A program made the translations under genes and the position numbers. Of a DNA stretch of 58,950 nt, positions 8,555 through 16,664 are shown piece by piece. How positions within the stretch are numbered: the first letter of the stretch is position 1; every line of letters begins with the position of its first letter. Under the pieces are notes generated by a model. It saw only the letters and a program-made list of their open reading frames with translations. It did no database searches and was not told the origin of the DNA. Origin of the DNA: an uncultured bacterium (GTDB lineage Bacteria > Cyanobacteriota > Vampirovibrionia > Gastranaerophilales > Gastranaerophilaceae); the NCBI GenBank assembly GCA_902777605.1, contig CACYUI010000007.1:2714-61663 (forward strand), read 5' to 3'.

Positions 8555-9922
8555 GTGAGTATTGAGTTTGGTACAGACGGGTGGAGAGCCTTATTAGGAG
8601 AAGAATTTAACGGTGAAAATGTAGAAAAAGTAAGTTTAGCTATCGGTAAATATGTAGCTGATAATTTTGGTATGGATAAACCCATTCTTGTAGGGTATGA
8701 TCCAAGAAAATCTGCTGATGAATATGCGGCATTTTGCGCTAATATTTTGAAATACAAAGGCTTTAAGGTTTATTTTTCATCACGCGTTGTACCGACTCCT
8801 ATTCTTGCTTACAATGCAAAATTAATGAATGCTTGTGCAATAATGTTTACGGCATCACACAATCCTCCGGAATATTTGGGAATGAAGTTTATTCCTGATT
8901 ATGCAGGTCCTGCTACTTCATTTATTACAGATGCAATAATTTCAAATATTGATAAAGGATGGAAGGGCGGAGAAAACGGATCTTTCCACAAAATAGATTT
9001 TGGAAGTAAATATTATGAGCATTTAGAATCTATTATCGATTTCAAAAAAATTAAAGAGTTAAAAACTCATATAATTTATGACGGCTTGTATTCAGCATCT
9101 ATTGGATATTTTGATAAATTATTGGAAGAAAAAGGTATACCTTTTAAGAGCCTGCATCTTTACCATGATTCAGAATTCGGCGGCGGAATGCCTGATCCGA
9201 AACCAAGGTTTTTAAAAGACTTGATTAATATGGTCAAAAATCACCCTAATTCAATAGGTGTTGCAAATGACGGTGATGCTGACAGGTTTGGTATTATAAA
9301 TGAAAACGGTGAGTATGTTTCACCAAATGAAATAATTGCAATTCTGTTAAAACATCTTGTTTCAAAAGGATACAAAGGCTCTGTAGTTAAAACCGTAGGT
9401 TCCAGCATATTGATTGATGTTATTGCTAAAAAATTGGGTATAGATGTTATAGAAACAGCAGTAGGCTTTAAGCATGTTGGCGAAGCTATGAGAAAATACG
9501 ATGTAATTATCGGTGGAGAAGAATCAGGAGGCTTGAGTATTCAGGGTCATATTCCCGAAAAAGACGGACTCCTGGCAAACCTTCTTGTTTTAGAAGCAAT
9601 GGCAACTTCAGGAAAATCACTTGTAGAACTTCAACAAGAATTATACGAGCTTGCAGGTTGTAAATTCTATACTGATAGAATTGATTTGAAACTCGACAAC
9701 AGAGAAGAAATAAAGTCTATCCTTAAAAAAGTTAAAGATTTTAAAGAAATTGGGAAATATAAAGTTACTGATACGGACACAAAAGACGGTGTTAAATTAA
9801 TGTTAGGTGACAAAACAAAAATTTTAGTTCGTCCAAGCGGAACAGAGCCGCTTTTAAGAATATATTTTGAGTCAGATAACGAAGATGAACTAAATTACTT
9901 GAAAGAAGAATTAATACTATAA
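8555..9922 (+). CDS. Phosphoglucomutase/phosphomannomutase family enzyme
   Basis: This cytosolic alpha-D-phosphohexomutase (455 residues) moves phosphate between C1 and C6 of a hexose phosphate. All four active-site loops are present: catalytic serine Ser101 in TASHNP, Mg-binding DGDADRFG at 239-246, sugar-binding GGEESGG at 320-326 and phosphate-binding RPSGTEPLLR at 426-435. The GTG start has AAAGGAG 8 nt upstream. Mannose, glucose or glucosamine phosphate could be the substrate. With manC in the same window, supply of mannose-1-phosphate for sugar nucleotides is plausible, but glmM function is not excluded. Confidence 0.9.
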   Translation: MSIEFGTDGWRALLGEEFNGENVEKVSLAIGKYVADNFGMDKPILVGYDPRKSADEYAAFCANILKYKGFKVYFSSRVVPTPILAYNAKLMNACAIMFTASHNPPEYLGMKFIPDYAGPATSFITDAIISNIDKGWKGGENGSFHKIDFGSKYYEHLESIIDFKKIKELKTHIIYDGLYSASIGYFDKLLEEKGIPFKSLHLYHDSEFGGGMPDPKPRFLKDLINMVKNHPNSIGVANDGDADRFGIINENGEYVSPNEIIAILLKHLVSKGYKGSVVKTVGSSILIDVIAKKLGIDVIETAVGFKHVGEAMRKYDVIIGGEESGGLSIQGHIPEKDGLLANLLVLEAMATSGKSLVELQQELYELAGCKFYTDRIDLKLDNREEIKSILKKVKDFKEIGKYKVTDTDTKDGVKLMLGDKTKILVRPSGTEPLLRIYFESDNEDELNYLKEELIL

Positions 9923-10232
9923 GTAATAAGTTATTGTCAGATGAAACAAGACCTACATCTCATCAGGTATATTATATATAATAAATAAAAACTCTATACG
10001 GATGTGATTTTGTTTCCTGCCGTTTAGACAGGTGGGTGAGTGCCTTTTGTTATCCGTTTCCCGCTGGCGATTTTGTATCGGCGGGTATACTTCAAGCACA
10101 TCGGAGCTTACTCTCCCTTTTATAAAAAATGTAGGAACAAAATAAGCACCCGCACAGAGTAATGATATTATCGCATATTTTTTTAATTGTGGCAAGTGAG
10201 CATAAGTATATAAATTGTGCTACAATCGTATT
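9923..10232. other. Intergenic region with GC-rich inverted repeats and a doubtful small frame
   Basis: This 310-base gap contains short inverted repeats (CCTG..CAGG near 10018-10033; CCCGC..GCGGG near 10061-10085). A minus-strand frame at 9953-10195 could encode an 80-residue peptide with a hydrophobic N-terminus, but its TTG start lacks a ribosome-binding site. The rsgA -10 box is at the right end. Confidence 0.4.
10221..10226 (+). promoter_or_regulatory. -10 box of rsgA (leaderless type)
   Basis: TACAAT ends 6 nt before ATG 10233. No Shine-Dalgarno sequence is present. Transcription would begin at or next to the start codon. Confidence 0.6.
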
Positions 10233-11231
10233 ATGGCAGAAGGACAAATTTTTAAAATACATTCTGATTTCTATTATGTTCACTCGGGCGGTAAAGATTT
10301 TGAATGTAAGCTTCGAGAAGTAATAAAAAAGACAAAACAATCAGTTTTTGTCGGAGATTTTGTTGAATTTAATGATGGAGCTATTGAAAAAATTCTCCCG
10401 AGAAAAAATTATATACCAAGACCGTCAGTTGCTAATATAGACAGAGTTATTATAATATCTGCGGTAAAAGAGCCTGAATTGAGTTTTTCTCAACTAAACA
10501 GGTATATTTCATTCGCGAAATATCACAATATCGAAGCAGTTCTGTGTTTCAACAAAAATGACTTATCCTCAGATGATTCAGTTATTGAAAAAGTTTTTTC
10601 AATATATGAGCCGCTGGGATACGATATATTATTCACTTCAGCGCTTGAAGGCGATGGAACCGATGATTTTAAAGATATTTTAAAAGGCAAAACTTCTGTT
10701 CTTTGCGGTTCATCAGGTGTGGGCAAGTCCAGCTTAATAAATTCCGTTTCAGGTTTGAATTTGAGAACAAAAGAAGTAAGCGATAAAACTCAGAGAGGTA
10801 CACATACTACAAGACATTGTGAGATAATATCACTTGATGAAAATACAAACATTGTTGATACTCCGGGGTTTAGTAATCTTAAATTTGATTTTATATTACC
10901 GCACGAAGTTGATAAACTGTTTCCCGAAATTTATCAATACAGAAAAGATTGCAAATTCCAAGATTGTTTGCATATTAATGAAACAGGATGTGCAGTAAAA
11001 GAAAACATTAAAAAGATTGATGAAACAAGATATGCAAGCTATTTAGAATTTGTAGAAGAAGCTCGTAATTACAAAGAAAAAGTTAAATATCAAGGAACAA
11101 AAACCGAAACCTCACACAAAAGAAGAAATGAAGAAATAGCAGTAAAAATAAGTTTAAGAAAAAGACAAAGCGCAAGAAATACGCTAAAACAGAATATTTA
11201 TAAGGATATAGACAATGAAGAATTTAATTAA
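10233..11231 (+). CDS. rsgA: Ribosome small subunit-dependent GTPase A
   Basis: This circularly permuted GTPase checks late 30S ribosome assembly. From ATG 10233 (332 residues) an OB-fold comes first (about 5-65). Then come G4 NKND at 107-110, the P-loop GSSGVGKSS at 159-167 and G3 DTPG at 209-212. The C-terminal zinc site uses Cys240, Cys245, His247 and Cys253. The basic tail is longer than in many homologues. An in-frame TTG at 10215 runs through the -10 box and is unlikely. The stop overlaps the start of the prenyl synthase gene by 17 bp, so the two are co-transcribed. Confidence 0.93.
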   Translation: MAEGQIFKIHSDFYYVHSGGKDFECKLREVIKKTKQSVFVGDFVEFNDGAIEKILPRKNYIPRPSVANIDRVIIISAVKEPELSFSQLNRYISFAKYHNIEAVLCFNKNDLSSDDSVIEKVFSIYEPLGYDILFTSALEGDGTDDFKDILKGKTSVLCGSSGVGKSSLINSVSGLNLRTKEVSDKTQRGTHTTRHCEIISLDENTNIVDTPGFSNLKFDFILPHEVDKLFPEIYQYRKDCKFQDCLHINETGCAVKENIKKIDETRYASYLEFVEEARNYKEKVKYQGTKTETSHKRRNEEIAVKISLRKRQSARNTLKQNIYKDIDNEEFN

Positions 11232-12081
11232 TTTAGTTGACAAAAAACTTAATGAATACATGCCGATTATTTACCCCGAAGAAATTTTTAAGGCAATGAA
11301 ATATACTTTAATGCTTCCTGGAAAAAGGTTAAGACCTGTCATGTGTTTGGAAACAACAAGACTTCTGGGACAAAATATTGAAGCTTTACTTCCTACTGCT
11401 TGCGCAATTGAAATGTTGCATGTACAAAGTCTTATTCATGACGATTTACCTTGTATGGATAATGACGATTTTAGAAGAGGAAAACCTTCTAATCATAAAG
11501 TTTTTGGTGAAGCAAATGCGGTTTTGGCAGGAGATGCTCTTCTCACATTTGCTCCACAGCTCATTATAGAAAAATCAAATGATTTACCAGCTGAAACAAA
11601 ATTAAAAATAATCCACGAATACACAAAATTTGCTGGTGCATACGGACTTATTGCAGGACAAGTTGTAGATATAGAATCAGAAGGCGGAAAATTGGATAAA
11701 AGTGCCGAAGAAACATTGGACTTTATCCACCTTAATAAAACAGCAGTTCTGTTCAGACTTGCCGTAAAATGCGGTGCAATTGGTGCAGGCGCTGATGAGA
11801 ATACAATTAATGAGTTTGATAATTTTGCAACAAAGTTTGGCTTAGCATTTCAAATATATGATGACATTATGGACGAGATTTCTACTTTCGAAGAACTTGG
11901 AAAAACGATAGGAAAAGACAAAAATTCAGGTAAGCTAACTTATGTTTCATTATACGGATTAGAAGAAGCTAAACAAAAATTCTATTCACACATGGCAGAA
12001 TGTTATGATATAATAGGAAAGTATAATTCTAAAGTGTTTACAGAGATTTTGGATAAACTAAAATCAAGAATTGGGAATTAG
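11215..12081 (+). CDS. ispA: Farnesyl/geranylgeranyl diphosphate synthase
   Basis: This 288-residue all-helical prenyltransferase condenses isopentenyl diphosphate with allylic diphosphates. The first Asp-rich motif DDLPCMD is at 76-82, followed by RRGKP. The second, DDIMD, is at 216-220. The six-residue-spaced first motif and the length match bacterial short-chain (C15/C20) synthases. The product would feed undecaprenyl and quinone side chains. It overlaps rsgA and is followed 12 nt later by a DUF212 membrane protein. Confidence 0.9.
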   Translation: MKNLINLVDKKLNEYMPIIYPEEIFKAMKYTLMLPGKRLRPVMCLETTRLLGQNIEALLPTACAIEMLHVQSLIHDDLPCMDNDDFRRGKPSNHKVFGEANAVLAGDALLTFAPQLIIEKSNDLPAETKLKIIHEYTKFAGAYGLIAGQVVDIESEGGKLDKSAEETLDFIHLNKTAVLFRLAVKCGAIGAGADENTINEFDNFATKFGLAFQIYDDIMDEISTFEELGKTIGKDKNSGKLTYVSLYGLEEAKQKFYSHMAECYDIIGKYNSKVFTEILDKLKSRIGN

Positions 12082-12093
12082 GAGATTTTGCAA

Positions 12094-12564
12094 ATGGATT
12101 TAAACCATATTTTTAATACAGGATATGAAGTGCTATTTATTGCTTTTACAGGTATAATAGCCGCACAAATTATTAAAAGTATAGTTTTTTTAATTACAAA
12201 AAGAACGCTTGATGTTAGATTATTTACAACAACCGGTGGTATGCCAAGTTCTCATTCGGCAGGTGTTATGGGATTATCAACTTCTGTAGGACTTATTAAT
12301 GGGTTTAACTCTATAGAATTCGCAATCGCATTAGGGTTTGCCTGCATTGTTATGTATGATGCAGCCGGGGTAAGGCGTGCAGCCGGAAAACAAGCGGCTT
12401 GTCTTAATAAAATAATTATGGATATATATAAACAAGACTTAGTGGAAGCAGGCGGCAAACTAAAAGAGCTTCTCGGTCATACTCCAATGCAAGTTTTTGC
12501 AGGCGCAATATTCGGAGTAGTTTATGCACTTTACATTCACAGTTTACTAAGCAGATTAGTTTAG
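12094..12564 (+). CDS. DUF212 / divergent PAP2 family membrane protein
   Basis: The 156-residue protein has about four hydrophobic helices. It has the conserved DUF212 motifs GGMPSSHSA (about 49-57) and YDAAGVRRAAGKQA (about 89-102). These resemble the His/Arg-containing acid-phosphatase/VanZ-like PAP2 signatures, so lipid phosphate hydrolysis is possible but untested here. ATG 12094 has GGAG 9 nt upstream and is better than the TTG at 12088. Its place directly after a polyprenyl diphosphate synthase makes a prenyl-phosphate substrate an attractive inference. Confidence 0.85.
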   Translation: MDLNHIFNTGYEVLFIAFTGIIAAQIIKSIVFLITKRTLDVRLFTTTGGMPSSHSAGVMGLSTSVGLINGFNSIEFAIALGFACIVMYDAAGVRRAAGKQAACLNKIIMDIYKQDLVEAGGKLKELLGHTPMQVFAGAIFGVVYALYIHSLLSRLV

Positions 12565-12568
12565 CTAA

Positions 12569-13195
12569 TTATTTTCTCAAACCTAAAATCTCATCGGCTT
12601 GAGTTTGCGAAAGAACTTTTGCTCCGCCTAATATTTCCGTATTCAATACAACTTGAGCATATGATTCTGCTAACTCTAATTTTAAATATGCATCCTCAAT
12701 TGTTTTTGAACCAACAATAAAACCATGATTTGCCATTAAAACAGCATCGTACTTATTAAAAAATTTTATGGTATTTTTAACAAGCTCCATAGTGGAAGGA
12801 AGTGCATATTCTGCTAAAGGAATACCTCCAAAATAAAAAACATTTTCTGCCATAATTGGTGCCATCAAATCTTTTCCTGCAGAAGCAAAGCTGCTCAAAT
12901 ATGGAGCATGCACATGTATTATATAATCAATATCAGGTCTTTGTTTATAAATTTCGATATGAAGAAACTTCTCGCTGGAAGGTTTTTTCCCTTCTTCTTT
13001 TGATTGACCGCTAAAATCAGTATAAACAATATCAGCTTCTTTTAAGTAACCATTTGCAGAACCTGAAGTTGTAATAAGCATGCCATCTTCAAACCTTGCA
13101 GAAATATTACCTGAATACCCCGGGGTATAATTTTTATCACTGCACAATTTTCCAAATTTTATAATTTTATCTATCAACTCGTCTTTATAAAACAT
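12569..13195 (-). CDS. Class II aldolase/adducin family (FucA-like)
   Basis: This 208-residue zinc aldolase is of the L-fuculose-phosphate / methylthioribulose-phosphate dehydratase superfamily. Visible are the phosphate-binding SGNIS (28-32) and TTSGS (42-46), SSE (73-75) with the catalytic Glu75, and zinc ligands His94 and His96 (HVHAPY) and His157 (NHGF). The substrate is not clear, since the family splits ketose-phosphates or dehydrates methylthioribulose phosphate. Its start overlaps the end of lptD by 11 bp, so it is the last gene of the envelope operon. It converges with the DUF212 gene with only 4 bp between. Confidence 0.85.
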   Translation of the reverse strand: MFYKDELIDKIIKFGKLCSDKNYTPGYSGNISARFEDGMLITTSGSANGYLKEADIVYTDFSGQSKEEGKKPSSEKFLHIEIYKQRPDIDYIIHVHAPYLSSFASAGKDLMAPIMAENVFYFGGIPLAEYALPSTMELVKNTIKFFNKYDAVLMANHGFIVGSKTIEDAYLKLELAESYAQVVLNTEILGGAKVLSQTQADEILGLRK

Positions 13196-15347
13196 CTTCC
13201 ACCGGCTTAATATCTTCTACAACAGCTCTTTGAAGTACAGGGGCTTTTTTATCATCCTGTTGAAAATCGTTTTTAGGTTCTGCAGCCTGAGCCTTTTTCT
13301 CTTTTTCTTTTTCTTGTTTTATTTCGAGTTTATCATACTCAACCTTGGTTCCCTTTGCATTCATCATTAATTCAACAAGGAAGAAAGTATTTTCTCTAAT
13401 ATAATCGTATCCTATGCTGAACTTAACATCGTCAGGTCCGAATGATACAAAGAATGCACTTTCTTGGAATTTTTTATCATTATAATTATCACCCGACAGA
13501 TTTAGTGAACCAAACCAGGAAACAGTAAGATATTTACATATTCTGAAATATTCCCTGAAATATACATTTGATTTGCCGTATCTATATGCATCATACACAG
13601 GCATTGGAGTATTGTCATCATACACAGATTGAAAATATCCGATATCTTGCATCCATCTTTTATATTGAGTATGTAATCTCGGACCTAAACGACCTATCAT
13701 TTGAGTATCGCCGGTTCCGTAGACAGATGCAGACATTTGACCTACAATATCAAATGACGCAGCAGTTTGTTTATCTTCATTTCTATAATTAAAGAAATTT
13801 TGAGATGCTTCAGCCATATATCTGGCTCTTATAGTACCAATACCTCTGCCTTTCAACTTATCGTAGTGATTATCTTCTTTTAAATCTTGATAATAACCAA
13901 AATCAACTCTGTGCGTAAAAGCGGAGCGCCTGTTTTTCAAAAGAAAATTCTCATTTATGAAGGCTTTTTCATATACTAAACCAACACCGTATTTAGGACG
14001 CATTCTGCCTAAGAACCATTCGTCCATATAATCATATACACCATATTGCAATCTTAAATTTTCGTCTAGTCGTTGGTCACCATGTACGATAAATTTACTT
14101 GCCGCAGTACCATATGCAACCTGTGTTCTGTTAGTGGCACTGCTGTATCTGCCTATACCACCAATACCAAAGCCGTGATTATAATTTAAAATAGGAATTG
14201 CTTTTAAAACGGCACCGCGTCTAAAACCATATGTGATACCGGGGCCTATAAACATACCTAAATCCCTAATAGAACCGGCTTCCCATATATTTGTTTCTGC
14301 AAAATCATTATTTTTATTTGTATAAACTTTTAAAGCAGGAATTTTTAATATTGTCCATTTATCTTTTTTTACATTTGCGCGTTTTATCGTTAAAATTTCT
14401 AACTCACCTTTTTGATGAATTTTTAATTCTTTAGCTTTTACCTTAATTTTCCCTTTTTCCATATCATTTGTCATGGTTTGGTCTTTTGGAACCATCATGT
14501 TTGACAAGACAGGAGTAGAACCTCCTGATGGATGGAATTCAATCGGAAAAGATTCATCTACTGTTAATGTACCATTTTCTTCAACAATTCTGTCACCGTA
14601 TACATAACCTTTTCGTGCTTTTATTTCAATAGTAGCCATATTTGCTTGGGGGTTTTCTATAAGAGCGCTCTCTTCGTTCATATCAACAAATATGTAATCA
14701 CCGGTAACTGTTTGTCCGTTTTTAAGAATTTTTACATTACCTTCAGCCTTTATAGTATTGTTCATCCTGTCATATGTTATTTTATCAGCAAGTATAGTTG
14801 TATCTTGCTCTACAAATAAAACACTGACATTACCTGTTGCTATGACACAGTATTTGTCTGTATCGTAGTCCATATTATCACAATCTAATACTATATTTTC
14901 TGTTTCATCTTTCTGTGCAGTCTTTGATGCACTATTCTTATTCCAAAAATGTTTATTTTGTCCGTTCTCAACATTTTCTTCTTCAACTCCATCCGGAATG
15001 TAATCTTCGCTAAATTCTTCTTTTTCTTCTTTAGAAACAAATTCTGAAGTTACATTGTTTTTATTATATATTCCCGCATTTGGATCAGTTGGAGCCAATT
15101 CAAGCTTTTTAGCTTTCGTTTCAGTTATTTTACCTTTAACATATTTTCTAAAAGTTGTAATTGGTGCATCTGAATGTTTTGAACTAAAACCATGGTTTTC
15201 TTTAGCTTCTTCTTTTTGCTTTAGAGCGGGGGGTGTAAAAAATGCATCTCCCATATAATTACTTGAATCAAAAGAAGACGGTTCTGCAAGCGTTGTACCT
15301 GCAAAAGTTATTATTGACATTAATGATATTATAATCTTACTTTTCAA
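13185..15347 (-). CDS. lptD: LPS-assembly outer membrane protein LptD-like (OstA domain)
   Basis: This 720-residue exported protein has a signal peptide (about 1-21) and a low-complexity linker (to about 150). An OstA/LptA beta-jellyroll follows (about 151-260, with repeats such as VIATGNVSV and IKAEGNVKIL). Next comes a long beta-rich, aromatic-rich region expected to form the outer-membrane barrel (about 320-690), and a Lys/Glu tail. This is the LptD layout for delivering LPS or a similar lipid to the outer leaflet. The charged tail after the barrel is unusual, because barrels normally end in a hydrophobic residue. It sits between the M23 peptidase and the aldolase in a minus-strand operon. 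Confidence 0.8.
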   Translation of the reverse strand: MKSKIIISLMSIITFAGTTLAEPSSFDSSNYMGDAFFTPPALKQKEEAKENHGFSSKHSDAPITTFRKYVKGKITETKAKKLELAPTDPNAGIYNKNNVTSEFVSKEEKEEFSEDYIPDGVEEENVENGQNKHFWNKNSASKTAQKDETENIVLDCDNMDYDTDKYCVIATGNVSVLFVEQDTTILADKITYDRMNNTIKAEGNVKILKNGQTVTGDYIFVDMNEESALIENPQANMATIEIKARKGYVYGDRIVEENGTLTVDESFPIEFHPSGGSTPVLSNMMVPKDQTMTNDMEKGKIKVKAKELKIHQKGELEILTIKRANVKKDKWTILKIPALKVYTNKNNDFAETNIWEAGSIRDLGMFIGPGITYGFRRGAVLKAIPILNYNHGFGIGGIGRYSSATNRTQVAYGTAASKFIVHGDQRLDENLRLQYGVYDYMDEWFLGRMRPKYGVGLVYEKAFINENFLLKNRRSAFTHRVDFGYYQDLKEDNHYDKLKGRGIGTIRARYMAEASQNFFNYRNEDKQTAASFDIVGQMSASVYGTGDTQMIGRLGPRLHTQYKRWMQDIGYFQSVYDDNTPMPVYDAYRYGKSNVYFREYFRICKYLTVSWFGSLNLSGDNYNDKKFQESAFFVSFGPDDVKFSIGYDYIRENTFFLVELMMNAKGTKVEYDKLEIKQEKEKEKKAQAAEPKNDFQQDDKKAPVLQRAVVEDIKPVEDVL

Positions 15348-15357
15348 CTAAACTTTC

Positions 15358-16473
15358 CTATAAATTTACATAACTTCCCGGGTTATTTGGCTGCCCATTC
15401 ACTCTAACCTCAAAGTGACAATGAGGTCCGGTGCTATAACCGGTTGTTCCTTCATAACCTATTATATCACCTTTAGAAACTTTTTGACCATTTGAAGCTT
15501 TTATTGTACTCATATGAGCATATAAAGTGGAAATCGGTTTTCCATTAACAATACCGTGCTCTATAATTACAACCTTTCCATACCCGCCATACCAGCCGGT
15601 AAATATAACTTTACCTGAATTAGAAGCTCTTATAGCCCCATAATTTGGTCCACCTATATCCACTCCAGAATGGAATGTTTTACTGTTAAATATCGGATGA
15701 GTTCTCCATCCGAAAGGAGATGTAATTCGCCCTGAAATAGGTTTCATAAAACCTGAAGCAACAACATTGCTTGATGTTTTATCAGCAGTTCTATTTATAT
15801 ATGAACCAATGCTTTTTGACTGTTGTGCAAGTTCGCGTTCTGCTCTTTGATAGGCTGCTCTATCAGTTTGCAATTTTGTTATCATGTTTTTATTTTTTTC
15901 AATTGCATGCTTTATATAGTTCTGTTGAGTATTAATTGACGCAACAGAGCGTTCCAAATTTTTCTTTTTTGCTTCGATATTATATTTTAAAAGGGCAATC
16001 TCTTGCGCTTTTTGTTTTGCAGAGACCATGCGAGCATAATCATCCTTGAGTATTATCTTTTGAAAATAAACTCTATCTACAAGCATATTTATATCTTCTG
16101 CAGATATTAAAAGTTCAAAAAAAGCTTTTCTCTGAGTTTTAAAAACTTTTCTTATGTGAGTTGCAAGTTTTGCATTTAAGTTTATATATTCTGAAGAAGC
16201 TCTATCTAATTGATTTTGCATTCCATACAATTCTTTTTCGGCAGATATTATTTTTGTTTTTGATATTTGGAGATTTGTCGTTGCATCTTCTAATTTTTGT
16301 TGGTTTTTATATAATTTGTTTGTTTCCAAATTTTCTAACCACTTAAGATGATTAATTTTAGCCTTAGTTTGTTTGCGTTTTGATTCAATATCTTGCGCAG
16401 CACCAACTGTTAAACATAAAAATGTGTTTAACATAATCCCTATAAATAGTAGAATACTTAATATCTTTTTCAA
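15358..16473 (-). CDS. Exported M23 peptidase with coiled coil (EnvC/NlpD-like)
   Basis: The 371-residue protein has a signal peptide, a long heptad-rich coiled coil (about 28-215) and a C-terminal LytM/M23 domain. The domain carries the zinc ligands His268, Asp272 and His353 with catalytic His320 and His351 (HCHF), so it looks active as a peptidoglycan endopeptidase. In EnvC proteins the coiled coil links the domain to FtsEX and to amidase activation; no ftsEX is seen here. It uses a TTG start with a perfect AGGAGG 6 nt upstream. It lies 13 nt after a 38-codon membrane peptide gene and 10 nt before lptD. Confidence 0.9.
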   Translation of the reverse strand: MKKILSILLFIGIMLNTFLCLTVGAAQDIESKRKQTKAKINHLKWLENLETNKLYKNQQKLEDATTNLQISKTKIISAEKELYGMQNQLDRASSEYINLNAKLATHIRKVFKTQRKAFFELLISAEDINMLVDRVYFQKIILKDDYARMVSAKQKAQEIALLKYNIEAKKKNLERSVASINTQQNYIKHAIEKNKNMITKLQTDRAAYQRAERELAQQSKSIGSYINRTADKTSSNVVASGFMKPISGRITSPFGWRTHPIFNSKTFHSGVDIGGPNYGAIRASNSGKVIFTGWYGGYGKVVIIEHGIVNGKPISTLYAHMSTIKASNGQKVSKGDIIGYEGTTGYSTGPHCHFEVRVNGQPNNPGSYVNL

Positions 16474-16486
16474 GATACCTCCTCTG

Positions 16487-16603
16487 CTACATACCTTTTG
16501 TTGCTAAAACTGCCATTATTGCACTCATACCTACCATCCAAAGTATTGTTGCAACAGCTATAATCGATACTATAATTTTTCTATGTGCTCTAAAAAATTC
16601 CAT
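16487..16603 (-). CDS. 38-residue membrane peptide
   Basis: This short gene reads MEFFRAHRKIIV..., then one hydrophobic helix (about residues 9-33) and a short KGM end. GAGG lies 6 nt upstream of its ATG. It sits between the M16 and M23 peptidase genes, with the M23 ribosome-binding site starting within 5 nt of its stop. The positive residues are before the helix, which predicts an N-in topology. No family is recognised, but spacing and codon use argue for a real gene that may modulate an envelope enzyme. Confidence 0.65.
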   Translation of the reverse strand: MEFFRAHRKIIVSIIAVATILWMVGMSAIMAVLATKGM

Positions 16604-16664
16604 ATTTACCTCTATCTATATGATATTACAAAAATATAATACAGGCAATTTTGTAATAAAGTTT

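Noticed and set aside
9953..10195. Minus-strand frame with hydrophobic N-terminus
   Set aside because: TTG start, no ribosome-binding site and a second half made of inverted repeats. It is kept only as a note in the intergenic entry.
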